In this document: positions 16,852-24,908 of the stretch, one piece after another
Layout of the letters: each line of letters opens with the position of its first letter
How positions within the stretch are numbered: position 1 is the first letter of the stretch
Source of the DNA: Bacillus sp. WMMC1349
GTDB lineage: Bacteria > Bacillota > Bacilli > Bacillales > Bacillaceae
Length of the DNA stretch: 64,000 nt
Direction of reading: 5' to 3'
Assembly: GCF_013155385.1 (NCBI RefSeq)
Contig: NZ_JABJUQ010000007.1
Span: forward strand, 781,001 to 845,000
Position numbers and translations under genes: made by a program
The notes under the pieces: model-generated
Seen by the model: only the letters and a program-made list of their open reading frames with translations
What the model was told of the DNA's origin: nothing
Database searches by the model: none

Positions 16852-17400
16852 TTAATCAACAAGCATCCCTTTGGCAACCTCTCTAGCTTTTTCTTTGCCG
16901 CTTAATAATTCAGCAAGTTTAAGAGCAAACGGAATCGTTGTTGCCGGACCTCGAGAGGTGATGATTTTTCCGTCTGTCACGACTTGATCTGTCACAATAT
17001 TTGCTCCGGTCAGTTCTTTTTCAACGCCTGGATAGCAAGTTGCGTTTTTTCCGCTGACAAGACCTGTTTTTCCAAGTGTCATTGTTGCCGCACAAATTGC
17101 CGCAATATATTTATCAGTTGCTGCTGCCTCTTTCAATGTCTGGTGTAATGCATGATGTTCAAACATTTTTTGACTTGCCACAGCACCGCCAGGGAGAATT
17201 AGCATGTCTGCATCTTGGAAATCAGTATCATCATACATTTGATCTGCTTCAATGACAATGTCATGTCCACCTTTAATGCGGAGATCTGGATCAAGTGATA
17301 CCGTCACTGTTTCCACTTCAGCTCTTCGCAAGATGTCAATCGTGGTAATGGCTTCAATTTCTTCAAAACCATCGATTAAAAAAACAATCGCTTTTTTCAT
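16852..17400 (-). CDS. DJ-1/PfpI family protein
   Basis: A 182-aa protein of the DJ-1 class. The nucleophilic cysteine lies in IAAICAATMTLGKTGLV (elbow AICAA); the conserved acid is in FLIDGFEEIEAI near the N-terminus, and MLILPGGAVASQKM matches the family loop. Related proteins act as chaperones, deglycases or glyoxalases against reactive carbonyls. ATG 17400 is preceded by AAAGGAGG; the longer frame to 17469 has no ribosome site. It is divergent from acoA; the 17463-17496 palindrome lies between them. Confidence 0.85.
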   Translation of the reverse strand: MKKAIVFLIDGFEEIEAITTIDILRRAEVETVTVSLDPDLRIKGGHDIVIEADQMYDDTDFQDADMLILPGGAVASQKMFEHHALHQTLKEAAATDKYIAAICAATMTLGKTGLVSGKNATCYPGVEKELTGANIVTDQVVTDGKIITSRGPATTIPFALKLAELLSGKEKAREVAKGMLVD

Positions 17401-17462
17401 GGATATCGTCCTCCTTTTATTATCCATTGTAAAGGTCATAAAGAATCTCTGGCAACCTTTTC

Positions 17463-17496
17463 GAGACAAAACGAGACACCAGTCTCATTTTGTCTC
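17463..17496. promoter_or_regulatory. Large inverted repeat, candidate AcoR activator site
   Basis: GAGACAAAACGAGAC (17463-17477) and GTCTCATTTTGTCTC (17482-17496) are inverted repeats with one mismatch and a 4-base spacer. The centre lies about 72 bases upstream of the -24 box of the aco sigma-54 promoter, a normal distance for an enhancer. Each arm also has an internal GAGAC...GAGAC repeat. AcoR binding is inferred from position. Confidence 0.6.
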
Positions 17497-17550
17497 TATT
17501 TTAGTAAACAGTTTATGTAGTATCGCCTTTTACAACTGCTACCTAAAGAT

Positions 17551-17566
17551 TGGCACACTTTTTGCA
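17551..17566 (+). promoter_or_regulatory. Sigma-54 (SigL) promoter of acoABCL
   Basis: TGGCAC - ACTTT - TTGCA is a full match to the -24/-12 consensus, with GG at 17552-17553 and GC at 17564-17565. It lies 41 bases before acoA. Confidence 0.92.
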
Positions 17567-17607
17567 TGATAAATGATGAGATCCAAAACAAGAGGAGGTT
17601 TACAAAT

Positions 17608-18582
17608 ATGCAACACGGATTGACAAAGGAAAAAGCGGTCTGGATGTATAGAAAGATGCTGGAGATTCGGGAATTTGAAGATCGGGTTCATCAGCTATTT
17701 GCCCAAGGGATTTTGCCTGGATTTGTTCATCTTTATGCTGGTGAGGAAGCAGTTGCGGTCGGTATATGTGCTCATTTGAATAATCAAGACAGTATAACAA
17801 GTACACATCGCGGCCATGGTCACTGTATTGCAAAAGGCTGTGATCTAAAGGGAATGATGGCGGAAATTTATGGCAAGACAACAGGGCTTTGTAAAGGTAA
17901 AGGCGGATCAATGCATATCGCTGATTTTGATAAAGGGATGCTTGGTGCAAATGGAATTGTCGGAGGCGGCTTTCCGCTAGCTTGTGGGGCTGCTTTAACA
18001 GCTAAATATAAAAAGACAAAAAATGTAAGCGTTTGCTTTTTCGGTGATGGTGCAAATAATCAAGGTACTTTTCATGAAGGAATCAATCTCGCCGCTATTT
18101 GGAAACTGCCTGTAATTTTTGTAGCTGAAAATAATGGCTATGGTGAAGCGACAACATTTTCCTATGCATCAAGCTGTAAGTCAATTGCTGACCGTGCTGC
18201 AAGTTATCAAATTCCTGGCATCCAGGTTGATGGCAAAGATGTGATGGCTGTTTATCAGGCGGCAGAACAGGCGATTGCCCGAGCAAAAAATGGGGAAGGA
18301 CCGACATTAATTGAATGTATGACATATCGGAATTATGGTCACTTTGAAGGAGATGCACAGCGTTACAAACCAAATGAAGAAAGGATCGAGCATCAAGAAG
18401 AGAAAGATGCGATTGTTGCTTTCAGAACTGACCTGTTGAACAAACAAGTCCTGACTGAAAAAGAGTTGACAGAGATTGAAACAGCAGTGACTGCAGCGAT
18501 AGATGAGGCGGTTGAGTTTAGTGAAAAAAGTCAATATCCAGACCAAGAAGAGTTATTAACAGATGTTTACGTATCTTATTAA
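17608..18582 (+). CDS. acoA: Acetoin dehydrogenase E1 alpha subunit
   Basis: A 324-aa thiamine-diphosphate-dependent E1 alpha chain. The TPP motif is GDGANNQGTFHEGIN... ending in VAENN (residues about 146-175); KGKGGSMHIAD and GANGIVGGG are the usual pyruvate-dehydrogenase-like stretches. With AcoB it cleaves acetoin to acetaldehyde and passes an acetyl group to AcoC. ATG 17608 follows GAGGAGG; the longer frame from 17566 would start inside the promoter. First gene of acoABCL, transcribed from the SigL promoter. Confidence 0.95.
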   Translation: MQHGLTKEKAVWMYRKMLEIREFEDRVHQLFAQGILPGFVHLYAGEEAVAVGICAHLNNQDSITSTHRGHGHCIAKGCDLKGMMAEIYGKTTGLCKGKGGSMHIADFDKGMLGANGIVGGGFPLACGAALTAKYKKTKNVSVCFFGDGANNQGTFHEGINLAAIWKLPVIFVAENNGYGEATTFSYASSCKSIADRAASYQIPGIQVDGKDVMAVYQAAEQAIARAKNGEGPTLIECMTYRNYGHFEGDAQRYKPNEERIEHQEEKDAIVAFRTDLLNKQVLTEKELTEIETAVTAAIDEAVEFSEKSQYPDQEELLTDVYVSY

Positions 18583-18606
18583 TCCATTCAAAAGGGGGAA
18601 GAAAAA

Positions 18607-19641
18607 ATGACAAGACAGTTAAGCATGTCCAGCGCACTGAATGAAGCACTTAAACTGGCGATGAAAAAAGACGATCACGTCATTTTGATGGGGGAAGACG
18701 TTGCTGGCGGTGCGGATGTCGATCATCTCCATGATGATGAAGCATGGGGCGGTGTACTCGGAGTGACGAAAGGGCTTGTTCAGGAATTCGGGCGTGATCG
18801 TGTCCTTGATACACCGATCAGTGAAGCGGGATATATCGGTGCAGCAATAGCTGCGGCATCTACTGGGATACGCCCTGTAGCCGAATTGATGTTCAATGAT
18901 TTTATCGGTTGCTGTTTAGATCAAGTGTTAAATCAGGGAGCAAAATTTCGCTACATGTTTGGGGGGAAAGCGGAAGTTCCGATTACAATTCGAACGACAC
19001 ACGGGGCGGGATTTAGAGCTGCAGCCCAGCATTCACAAAGTTTATACGCCCTTTTTACAAGTATTCCTGGATTAAAAGTGATTGTGCCGTCATCACCTTA
19101 TGATGCCAAGGGGTTATTACTGGCAGCGATTGAAGATCAAGACCCAGTCATCTTTTTTGAGGATAAAACATTATACAACATGACAGGTGATGTTCCAGAA
19201 GATTATTATACACTGCCAATTGGCAAAGCCGATTTAAAACGAGCAGGATCTGATGTAACGATTTTTGCCGTTGGAAAACAAGTCCAGACAGCTTTGCAAG
19301 CAGCAGAACAACTATCTAAACAGGGAATTGAAGCGGAAGTAATTGATCCGCGGAGCTTGTCACCTCTTGATGAAGAGGCCATTTTAGCGTCAGTGGAGAA
19401 GACGAACCGCCTTGTAATTGTTGATGAGGCTAATCCGAGATGTGGAATCGCAGCAGATATTGCTGGATTAGTTGCTGATCAAGGTTTTGATACACTTGAT
19501 GCACCAATCAAAAGGGTGACAGCCCCACATACACCTGTCCCTTTTTCACCTCAACTGGAAGACATCTATTTGCCGACTCCTGAAAAAGTGATCAACACTG
19601 TTTTGGAGTTACTGGGAAAAACATCACCTCAAGGGGTTTAA
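18607..19641 (+). CDS. acoB: Acetoin dehydrogenase E1 beta subunit
   Basis: A 344-aa transketolase-like E1 beta chain. The N-terminal pyrimidine-binding domain contains ILMGEDVAGGADVDHLHDDE and DTPISEAGYIGAAIAAAS; the C-terminal transketolase domain includes EVIDPRSLSPLDEEAILASV and VDEANPRCGIAADIA. It forms the heterotetrameric E1 with AcoA. AAAGGGGG stands before ATG 18607, 24 bases after acoA. Confidence 0.95.
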   Translation: MTRQLSMSSALNEALKLAMKKDDHVILMGEDVAGGADVDHLHDDEAWGGVLGVTKGLVQEFGRDRVLDTPISEAGYIGAAIAAASTGIRPVAELMFNDFIGCCLDQVLNQGAKFRYMFGGKAEVPITIRTTHGAGFRAAAQHSQSLYALFTSIPGLKVIVPSSPYDAKGLLLAAIEDQDPVIFFEDKTLYNMTGDVPEDYYTLPIGKADLKRAGSDVTIFAVGKQVQTALQAAEQLSKQGIEAEVIDPRSLSPLDEEAILASVEKTNRLVIVDEANPRCGIAADIAGLVADQGFDTLDAPIKRVTAPHTPVPFSPQLEDIYLPTPEKVINTVLELLGKTSPQGV

Positions 19642-19661
19642 AAAAGAAAGGAGAGAGAGAA

Positions 19662-20792
19662 ATGGCTGTTGAGGTTGTGATGCCAAAGTTAGGTATGTCA
19701 ATGAAAGAAGGTACGGTTTCCGTCTGGAACAAGAAAGTCGGTGAAACTGTTGCAAAAGGAGAAAGTATTGCAAGCATTCATTCTGAGAAAATCGAAATGG
19801 AAATTGAAGCACCAGCAGAAGGAACTGTCATCGATATTAAAGTACCTGAAGGACAGGGAGTGCCGCCGGGGACCGTCATCTGTTCTATTGGTGCTGAAAA
19901 TGAACAAGTGGCGGCTACAGATATGAAAGATCAACGGAAAGCAGAGCAACGGATTAAAATTTCTCCTGTGGCTCGCAAAATAGCTGAAGGTGCTCAGCTA
20001 GACATTGAGACATTGAAAGGAACGGGTCCAGGTGGAAGAATTACGAAAGCTGATGTCTTAAATGTACTGGGAGATCGCCCAGAAAGACAACCAGATCCAA
20101 TAGAACATCAACAACAGCCTGTCAGTATGATGCGAAAAACAATTGCTTCGCGGATGACGGACAGCTTGCAAAACAGTGCACAATTAACGATCACAATGAA
20201 AGCTGATGTAACCAAATTAGCAGCTTTACAGGCTCAACTAAATGAAACTGTTAAAGCAAAATATGACATGAAACTGACGATGACCGATCTTGTTGCAAAA
20301 GCAGTGACGGTTTCATTGTTGAAGCACCCACAGATGAACAGTGTATATCAAGACGGCAGTCTAACGGTTTTTGATCATGTTCATTTAGGAATCGCAGCAG
20401 CATTGGAAGATGGTTTGGCTGTTCCTGTTATCCAACATGCCGACCGTCTCTCATTGCTCGAACTAGCAAAAAAAATCAAATATTATGGAAAAAAAGTGAA
20501 GGAAGGCAGGTTGCTTCCTGATGAGATTCAAGGTTCAACCTTCACGATCACCAATCTTGGCGCATATGGTGTGGAATATTTTACACCGATTTTAAACACC
20601 CCTGAAACTGGAATTCTTGGTGTTGGAGCCATGTATTCTACACCTGTTTATAAGGGGGAACAATTAATAAAAAGTAATATTCTTCCATTAAGTTTAACGT
20701 TTGATCACCGTGCACTGGATGGAGCTCCTGCAGCAGCATTTCTACGCAGTGTGAAAGAAGCTGTAGAAGACCCAGCAACGATTTTATTATAG
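19662..20792 (+). CDS. acoC: Acetoin dehydrogenase E2, dihydrolipoamide acetyltransferase
   Basis: A 376-aa E2 core. The N-terminal lipoyl domain (1-75) carries the lipoylated Lys43 in HSEKIEMEIE. A peripheral-subunit-binding domain (about 103-140) reads ISPVARKIAEGAQLDIETLK. The C-terminal catalytic domain ends with LTFDHRALDGAPAAAFL, where His and Asp of HRxxDG act in acetyl transfer to CoA. One lipoyl domain is usual for AcoC. AAAGGAGAGAG precedes ATG 19662. Confidence 0.94.
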   Translation: MAVEVVMPKLGMSMKEGTVSVWNKKVGETVAKGESIASIHSEKIEMEIEAPAEGTVIDIKVPEGQGVPPGTVICSIGAENEQVAATDMKDQRKAEQRIKISPVARKIAEGAQLDIETLKGTGPGGRITKADVLNVLGDRPERQPDPIEHQQQPVSMMRKTIASRMTDSLQNSAQLTITMKADVTKLAALQAQLNETVKAKYDMKLTMTDLVAKAVTVSLLKHPQMNSVYQDGSLTVFDHVHLGIAAALEDGLAVPVIQHADRLSLLELAKKIKYYGKKVKEGRLLPDEIQGSTFTITNLGAYGVEYFTPILNTPETGILGVGAMYSTPVYKGEQLIKSNILPLSLTFDHRALDGAPAAAFLRSVKEAVEDPATILL

Positions 20793-20810
20793 AAAGAAGG
20801 TGAAAAAACA

Positions 20811-22193
20811 ATGACACTGGCGATTATTGGAGGAGGACCTGCCGGATATGTAGCCGCGATTACAGCAGCTCGTTTAGGTCGAGAAGTCGTTTTAATTGAT
20901 CAAGGACCCTTGGGAGGAACTTGTTTAAATGAAGGGTGTATCCCGACAAAATCATTGCTGGAAAGTGCCGATATGTATGAAAAAGTAAAAAGCGCCGGCG
21001 AATTCGGGATCGACCTTTCATGTGATAGACCAGTCATTCAATGGTCAGCTGTTCAAAACCGCAAACAAGCAATTGTAAAGCAGCTGATCAAAGGGATTGG
21101 CTATTTAATGGATAAGAATCGGATTAAGATCCTAAAAGGGAAAGCATCATTTCTTTCTGAACATGATATTCGTGTTGAAGGTGAAGGAGATAGGAAAACG
21201 GAGCTGATCAAAGCGAAGCAGATTATCATTGCTGCAGGATCAGAACCGGCAGTGCTGCCATCTGCTCCTTTTGACGGAAAATGGCTGATTGATAGTCGTG
21301 AAGCAATGAACCTTTCAGCCATTCCTGACTCATTATGTATTATAGGAGGAGGCATTATTGGCTGCGAATTTGCTAGTATTTTTAGCAGAATGGGTACAAA
21401 AGTTTCTCTCATTGAAAAAGCAGCTCAAATTTTACCTGAAGAAGACTTAGACATTGCTGAGTTTTTACGAGTTAAACTTGCAGAAACAGGGGTGAATGTT
21501 CTCACATCTGCAGAAATACAAGAACTTGACCCTTCTCGAAAGAAAGCGATTTTGAATCATCATGGTGAGCATTTGGAAGTGAATGCAGATTTTTGTTTAG
21601 TAGCGATTGGTCGCAAACCGCGACTGAGAAACTTAAATCTAGATCAAATCGGGGTTTACTACGACAAAAAAGGAATTCATGTCAATGACAATATGCAGAC
21701 AAATATACCTCATATTTATGCTTGCGGAGATATTGTTGGAGGTGTTCAACTTGCACACGCAGCCTTTCATGAGGGGGCAGTTGCCGCTTCCCATGCCTCT
21801 GGCAAAGCCGCACAAGTCAACGGCAAGGTAATTCCCCGCTGTATTTACACATCACCTGAGATTGCTAGTGTCGGGTTAAATGAAAAAAAAGCAAGGGAGC
21901 GCTTTGGTGATATTAAGATTGGGGAATTCTCATTTCGTGCAAATGGAAAAGCGCTTATATTAAATGAACCGATAGGTAAAGTCAAAATCATCACAGAGCC
22001 TGAATATCATGAAATCGTGGGAGTATCAATTGTTGGTCCACATGCAACTGAACTGATTGGGCAGGCGGCTGTCATGATGCATGCTGAGATGACAGCCGAT
22101 ACGATGGAGGATTTTATCGCTGCACATCCAACACTTTCAGAAGCCATTCACGAAGCTTTACTACAAATCACAGGGCAAGCCATTCACTTTTAA
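20811..22193 (+). CDS. acoL: Acetoin dehydrogenase E3, dihydrolipoamide dehydrogenase
   Basis: A 460-aa FAD/NAD flavoprotein that reoxidises the lipoyl group of AcoC. The FAD loop is AIIGGGPAGYVAA, the redox disulfide is Cys38-Cys43 in GGTCLNEGCIPTKS, the NAD loop is CIIGGGIIGCEFAS, and the C-terminal base pair is in AAHPTLSEAIHEA. There is no extra lipoyl domain. GAAGGTG lies before ATG 20811. Last gene of acoABCL before a terminator. Confidence 0.94.
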   Translation: MTLAIIGGGPAGYVAAITAARLGREVVLIDQGPLGGTCLNEGCIPTKSLLESADMYEKVKSAGEFGIDLSCDRPVIQWSAVQNRKQAIVKQLIKGIGYLMDKNRIKILKGKASFLSEHDIRVEGEGDRKTELIKAKQIIIAAGSEPAVLPSAPFDGKWLIDSREAMNLSAIPDSLCIIGGGIIGCEFASIFSRMGTKVSLIEKAAQILPEEDLDIAEFLRVKLAETGVNVLTSAEIQELDPSRKKAILNHHGEHLEVNADFCLVAIGRKPRLRNLNLDQIGVYYDKKGIHVNDNMQTNIPHIYACGDIVGGVQLAHAAFHEGAVAASHASGKAAQVNGKVIPRCIYTSPEIASVGLNEKKARERFGDIKIGEFSFRANGKALILNEPIGKVKIITEPEYHEIVGVSIVGPHATELIGQAAVMMHAEMTADTMEDFIAAHPTLSEAIHEALLQITGQAIHF

Positions 22194-22201
22194 ACCAATA
22201 C

Positions 22202-22239
22202 AAAAAAACTTCGCATCTTCTAACATGCGAAGTTTTTTT
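22202..22239 (+). terminator. Terminator between acoL and acoR
   Basis: ACTTCGCAT - CTTCTAAC/C - ATGCGAAGT with A-run before and seven T after. Confidence 0.92.
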
Positions 22240-22242
22240 GTA

Positions 22243-22271
22243 TTGAAAGCGCTTTAATTATTTTCTATAAT
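22243..22271 (+). promoter_or_regulatory. acoR promoter with overlapping cre site
   Basis: TTGAAA (22243-22248), 17 bases, TATAAT (22266-22271): a SigA promoter. The cre-like palindrome TTGAAAGCGCTTTAA (22243-22257) covers the -35 box, so CcpA binding should block it. In B. subtilis acoR is known to be CcpA-repressed. Confidence 0.82.
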
Positions 22272-22298
22272 GAAAAAAAACCTATAGGAGAGGATGGA

Positions 22299-24137
22299 AT
22301 GAATCTGACGCCCTACTATTTAAATACGTGGAAGCGTTTTGTTCAGGAGGGATTGCTTGATCAAGCCCGGTTGAAAAAAAGAGTTATAGAATCATGGTAT
22401 CGCTGTAAACATGCAAATGTGAATCCGTATTTAGATAAAGGACAGTCAATCTTAAAAAAAGAATTATTCAACACTCAAAAAAAGAAACATTTCTTATTTC
22501 TTGATATTGCCGGGCCTTATTTAAAAAAAATCAGTCTTGAATTGGAACAGTCAGAGATGATGGCCTTGTTGATTGATGCTGATGGTTATGTTTTGTCGTT
22601 AACTGGAAACCGGAAGACTCTTCATGAAGCAAAGAAGATTAATTTTGTCGAAGGTGTCCGTTGGACAGAAACAGATGTAGGTACAAATGCGATTGGAACG
22701 GCCCTTGAAACAGGAGAAGCTGTCACAATTCATGGGCCGGAACATTATGCGGTCGCTTCTCATCACTGGAGCTGTTCTGCTGCCCCAATTAGAGATGATG
22801 ACGGCAAACTTATCGGGGTGATTGATATTTCCTGTCTAACTGACAAACGACACCCTTTTATGCTAGGAATGGCTGCTACAGCCGCACATGCAATTGAACG
22901 TGAAATCGGAGAATATAGAAAAAAGAAAGAAATGGAAATGATCAACCTCTGCCTTGAAAAGATTGAGTCTAACGAACCATATATTCTCTGTAATGAGAAA
23001 AAAGTCATTGTATCCGCAAGCAGTCCAATCCGTAAACGAATTTCGAAATGGTGCGGGATGCATCTTCAACATCTGCTTGATCACGGGTTTTACAGTGAAC
23101 GTGAGGAATTGATCACCTCAGAAAACAGTGGAATGCCGATTGGAACATTAATCTTATTAGCTGAAATCCCTCGCAACAAAACTGTAAAAACATATATCCC
23201 TTTGCTTAACTTTACTGGGGAGATAGGAACAAGCAAATCATTTCAAAAAACACTTCATGAAATGAAACTTGCTGCAGCTACAGATGTAAATGTTTACATA
23301 TGGGGGGAGACAGGGTCAGGAAAAGAATTGGCTGCAAGAGCTATACATGCCAATAGTTCCAGGGAAAATGGCCCGTTTATCGCAGTCAATTGTGGTGCCA
23401 TTCCTGAAGGATTAATGGAAAGTGAATTATTTGGCTATGTCCAGGGGGCATTCACGGGAGCAAAACAAGGCGGCTCAAAAGGAAAATTTGCACAAGCTGA
23501 CAAGGGGACGATCTTTTTAGATGAAATCGGTGAGATTCCTTATGCTATGCAAGTTGTCCTGTTAAGAGTCATTGAAGAACGGCATGTTACACCAATTGGC
23601 GGGACTTCTGAAATCCCGCTTGATATTAGAATAATTACTGCGACCCATCGTAATCTGACAGACCTACTGAAAAAAGGGAAGATTCGTGAGGATTTATATT
23701 ATCGCCTTCATGTTTATCCCATAAAAATCCCCCCTCTCAGAAAAAGAAAAGAAGATATTCCTGCTTTATTTCGCTATTTTCAGAAGAAACATCAATGGAA
23801 TGCGCAGTTTCCAGAGCTCTTTTTTATGCAGCTTCAAGAATATCATTGGCCTGGGAATATTCGCGAACTTTTTAATATGTTTGAACGGTTAAGGGTTTTG
23901 TTTCCAGCAGGTGGATTTATTCGTTCATCACAATACGAGCCGATTTTAAGTGAACTTGAGTTGTCCAATCACGTTCTATCTGCAGAAGACGATCACTTAA
24001 CCTTTCGAGAGCATCTTCAAAAACAAACGATTATTGATGCTTTACAAAAAACAAAAGGCAATGTTTCAAAAGCAGCAAAGCTGGCAGGCATCCCGAGAAG
24101 TACTTTTTATAAACGATTGCAAAAGTATAATTTATAG
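22299..24137 (+). CDS. acoR: Sigma-54-dependent activator of the acetoin operon
   Basis: A 612-aa enhancer-binding protein. The N-terminal GAF-type sensor spans about residues 70-205 (FVEGVRWTETDVGTNAIGTA). The AAA+ domain (about 310-530) has Walker A GETGSGKE near 336, GAFTGAK near 384 for contact with sigma-54, and Walker B TIFLDEIGE. The C-terminal Fis-type HTH reads GNVSKAAKLAGIPRSTFYKR. It activates the SigL promoter of acoABCL in response to acetoin. AGGAGAGG stands before ATG 22299. Confidence 0.94.
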   Translation: MNLTPYYLNTWKRFVQEGLLDQARLKKRVIESWYRCKHANVNPYLDKGQSILKKELFNTQKKKHFLFLDIAGPYLKKISLELEQSEMMALLIDADGYVLSLTGNRKTLHEAKKINFVEGVRWTETDVGTNAIGTALETGEAVTIHGPEHYAVASHHWSCSAAPIRDDDGKLIGVIDISCLTDKRHPFMLGMAATAAHAIEREIGEYRKKKEMEMINLCLEKIESNEPYILCNEKKVIVSASSPIRKRISKWCGMHLQHLLDHGFYSEREELITSENSGMPIGTLILLAEIPRNKTVKTYIPLLNFTGEIGTSKSFQKTLHEMKLAAATDVNVYIWGETGSGKELAARAIHANSSRENGPFIAVNCGAIPEGLMESELFGYVQGAFTGAKQGGSKGKFAQADKGTIFLDEIGEIPYAMQVVLLRVIEERHVTPIGGTSEIPLDIRIITATHRNLTDLLKKGKIREDLYYRLHVYPIKIPPLRKRKEDIPALFRYFQKKHQWNAQFPELFFMQLQEYHWPGNIRELFNMFERLRVLFPAGGFIRSSQYEPILSELELSNHVLSAEDDHLTFREHLQKQTIIDALQKTKGNVSKAAKLAGIPRSTFYKRLQKYNL

Positions 24138-24152
24138 TCAACCTCTTGGTGC

Positions 24153-24281
24153 CTAAAGCATGATACAGACACCAACCAAACAGAACCCAGCCCCGACCCA
24201 GTCATAAAGGTCAGGGGTTTTTTTATCAACCCACCAGCCCCATAGTACTGCAAGAATAATTGGCATAGACTCGTCCGAATG
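24153..24281 (-). pseudogene. yfjF: Relic of a UPF0060 (YnfA-type) membrane protein gene
   Basis: On the minus strand about 40 codons read as the C-terminal part of a UPF0060 protein: LAVLWGWWVDKKTPDLYDW, then VGAGFCLVGVCIML and TAG at 24153. Full proteins are about 105-110 aa; the first two thirds are missing and the 5' break is at about 24281, where the toxin-antitoxin locus begins. B. subtilis has yfjF of this family just downstream of acoR, so this is the same gene truncated in place. The stretch also contains a hairpin CCCCGACC...GGTCAGGGG with seven T (24194-24230) that can end acoR transcription. Confidence 0.7.
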
Positions 24282-24364
24282 TATGTTTCACAAAGAGTTA
24301 TATAATTCCCACCAACACTCTGCTTTTGAACAATACAAAAACACTCTCAGCCCTTTGGAGTGTG

Positions 24365-24373
24365 TGGTAAAAT
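24365..24373 (+). promoter_or_regulatory. Extended -10 promoter of the type I toxin mRNA
   Basis: TGG-TAAAAT, with no good -35 box. Transcription would begin near 24380, exactly at the TGTACAAAGT block that is complementary to the 3' part of the same RNA. Confidence 0.45.
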
Positions 24374-24448
24374 ATTCAATGTACAAAGTCTTGGCTCACT
24401 CAAGGGAAGCTGGCTCATCCCCTACCCTATGGAAAGGGGGTGATGCTC

Positions 24449-24532
24449 ATGACAACATTTCAAGCGATCTATTTAATGATTGCTTTTGGCATGTTTATTC
24501 TTGCCTTGTTGTCGTATATAAACAAAAAATAG
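24449..24532 (+). CDS. Putative holin-like toxin of a type I toxin-antitoxin system
   Basis: A 27-aa peptide with one hydrophobic helix (MTTFQAIYLMIAFGMFILAL, then LSYINKK), matching the holin-like toxin family that includes many Bacillus type I toxins. GGAAAGGGGGTGAT is the ribosome site. That site is sequestered locally: CCCCT (24419-24423) pairs with AGGGG (24435-24439). The mRNA 5' block TGTACAAAGT (24380-24389) is complementary to ACTTTGTACA (24609-24618), and GCTGGCTCA (24409-24417) to TGAGCCAGC (24587-24595). Such end-to-end folding and a buried ribosome site are hallmarks of TxpA/BsrG-type toxin mRNAs. Too short for normal ORF calling. Confidence 0.8.
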   Translation: MTTFQAIYLMIAFGMFILALLSYINKK

Positions 24533-24664
24533 ACCTTCCCTTGAGCGTGCGAAGTTCGTAGGGAAGGTCTATTTCCTGAATTTCCTTGAGCCAGCCCTTT
24601 GATGGGCCACTTTGTACAATGGACTCGACTGTTCAAGCAGTCGGGTCTTCATTTTATGCAATTT
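24522..24664 (-). ncRNA. Predicted antisense antitoxin RNA
   Basis: On the minus strand TTGACT (24699-24694), 17 bases, TAACTT (24676-24671) forms a promoter, giving a start near 24664. The RNA would run left across the toxin mRNA 3' region and end at a perfect hairpin AATAGACCTTCCCT...AGGGAAGGTCTATT (24528-24572) followed on this strand by TTTTTTG. On the plus strand that hairpin has no T-run, so it is the antitoxin terminator. Predicted length about 140 nt, convergent with and overlapping the last toxin codons, as for RatA and SR4. Confidence 0.65.
24622..24656 (+). terminator. Terminator of the toxin mRNA
   Basis: GACTCGACTG - TTCAAG - CAGTCGGGTC, then TTCATTTTA. It lies just after the ACTTTGTACA block that pairs with the RNA 5' end. 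Confidence 0.65.
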
Positions 24665-24908
24665 CTTTAGAAGTTATCCTTACCTTTATGATAAGTCAAG
24701 AAACAATTTTTTGCAATGAGATTAAAGCAAGCGATACCCCTGTTCCTAAGAAACCCTCCAAACAACTTTTTTATGAATCGCAGGAAAAACAGCGTGTCTT
24801 GGAGTAGCCGATTTAGGCGATGATTTCACAGGAAAAGGCGCAGATAACATTAAAGAGTTTTTTAGAGGACAGGCTGAGGTTGTCGACAGTTGGATCACTC
24901 TTGCCGAT

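Noticed and set aside
24283..24561. 92-aa ORF over the toxin-antitoxin locus
   Set aside because: Different frame from the conserved 27-aa toxin, no ribosome site; it is an accident of the open frame.
24586..24807. 73-aa ORF just upstream of the LXG gene
   Set aside because: Covers the toxin RNA 3' structures; its last residues are not clearly LXG-like and no start signal exists.
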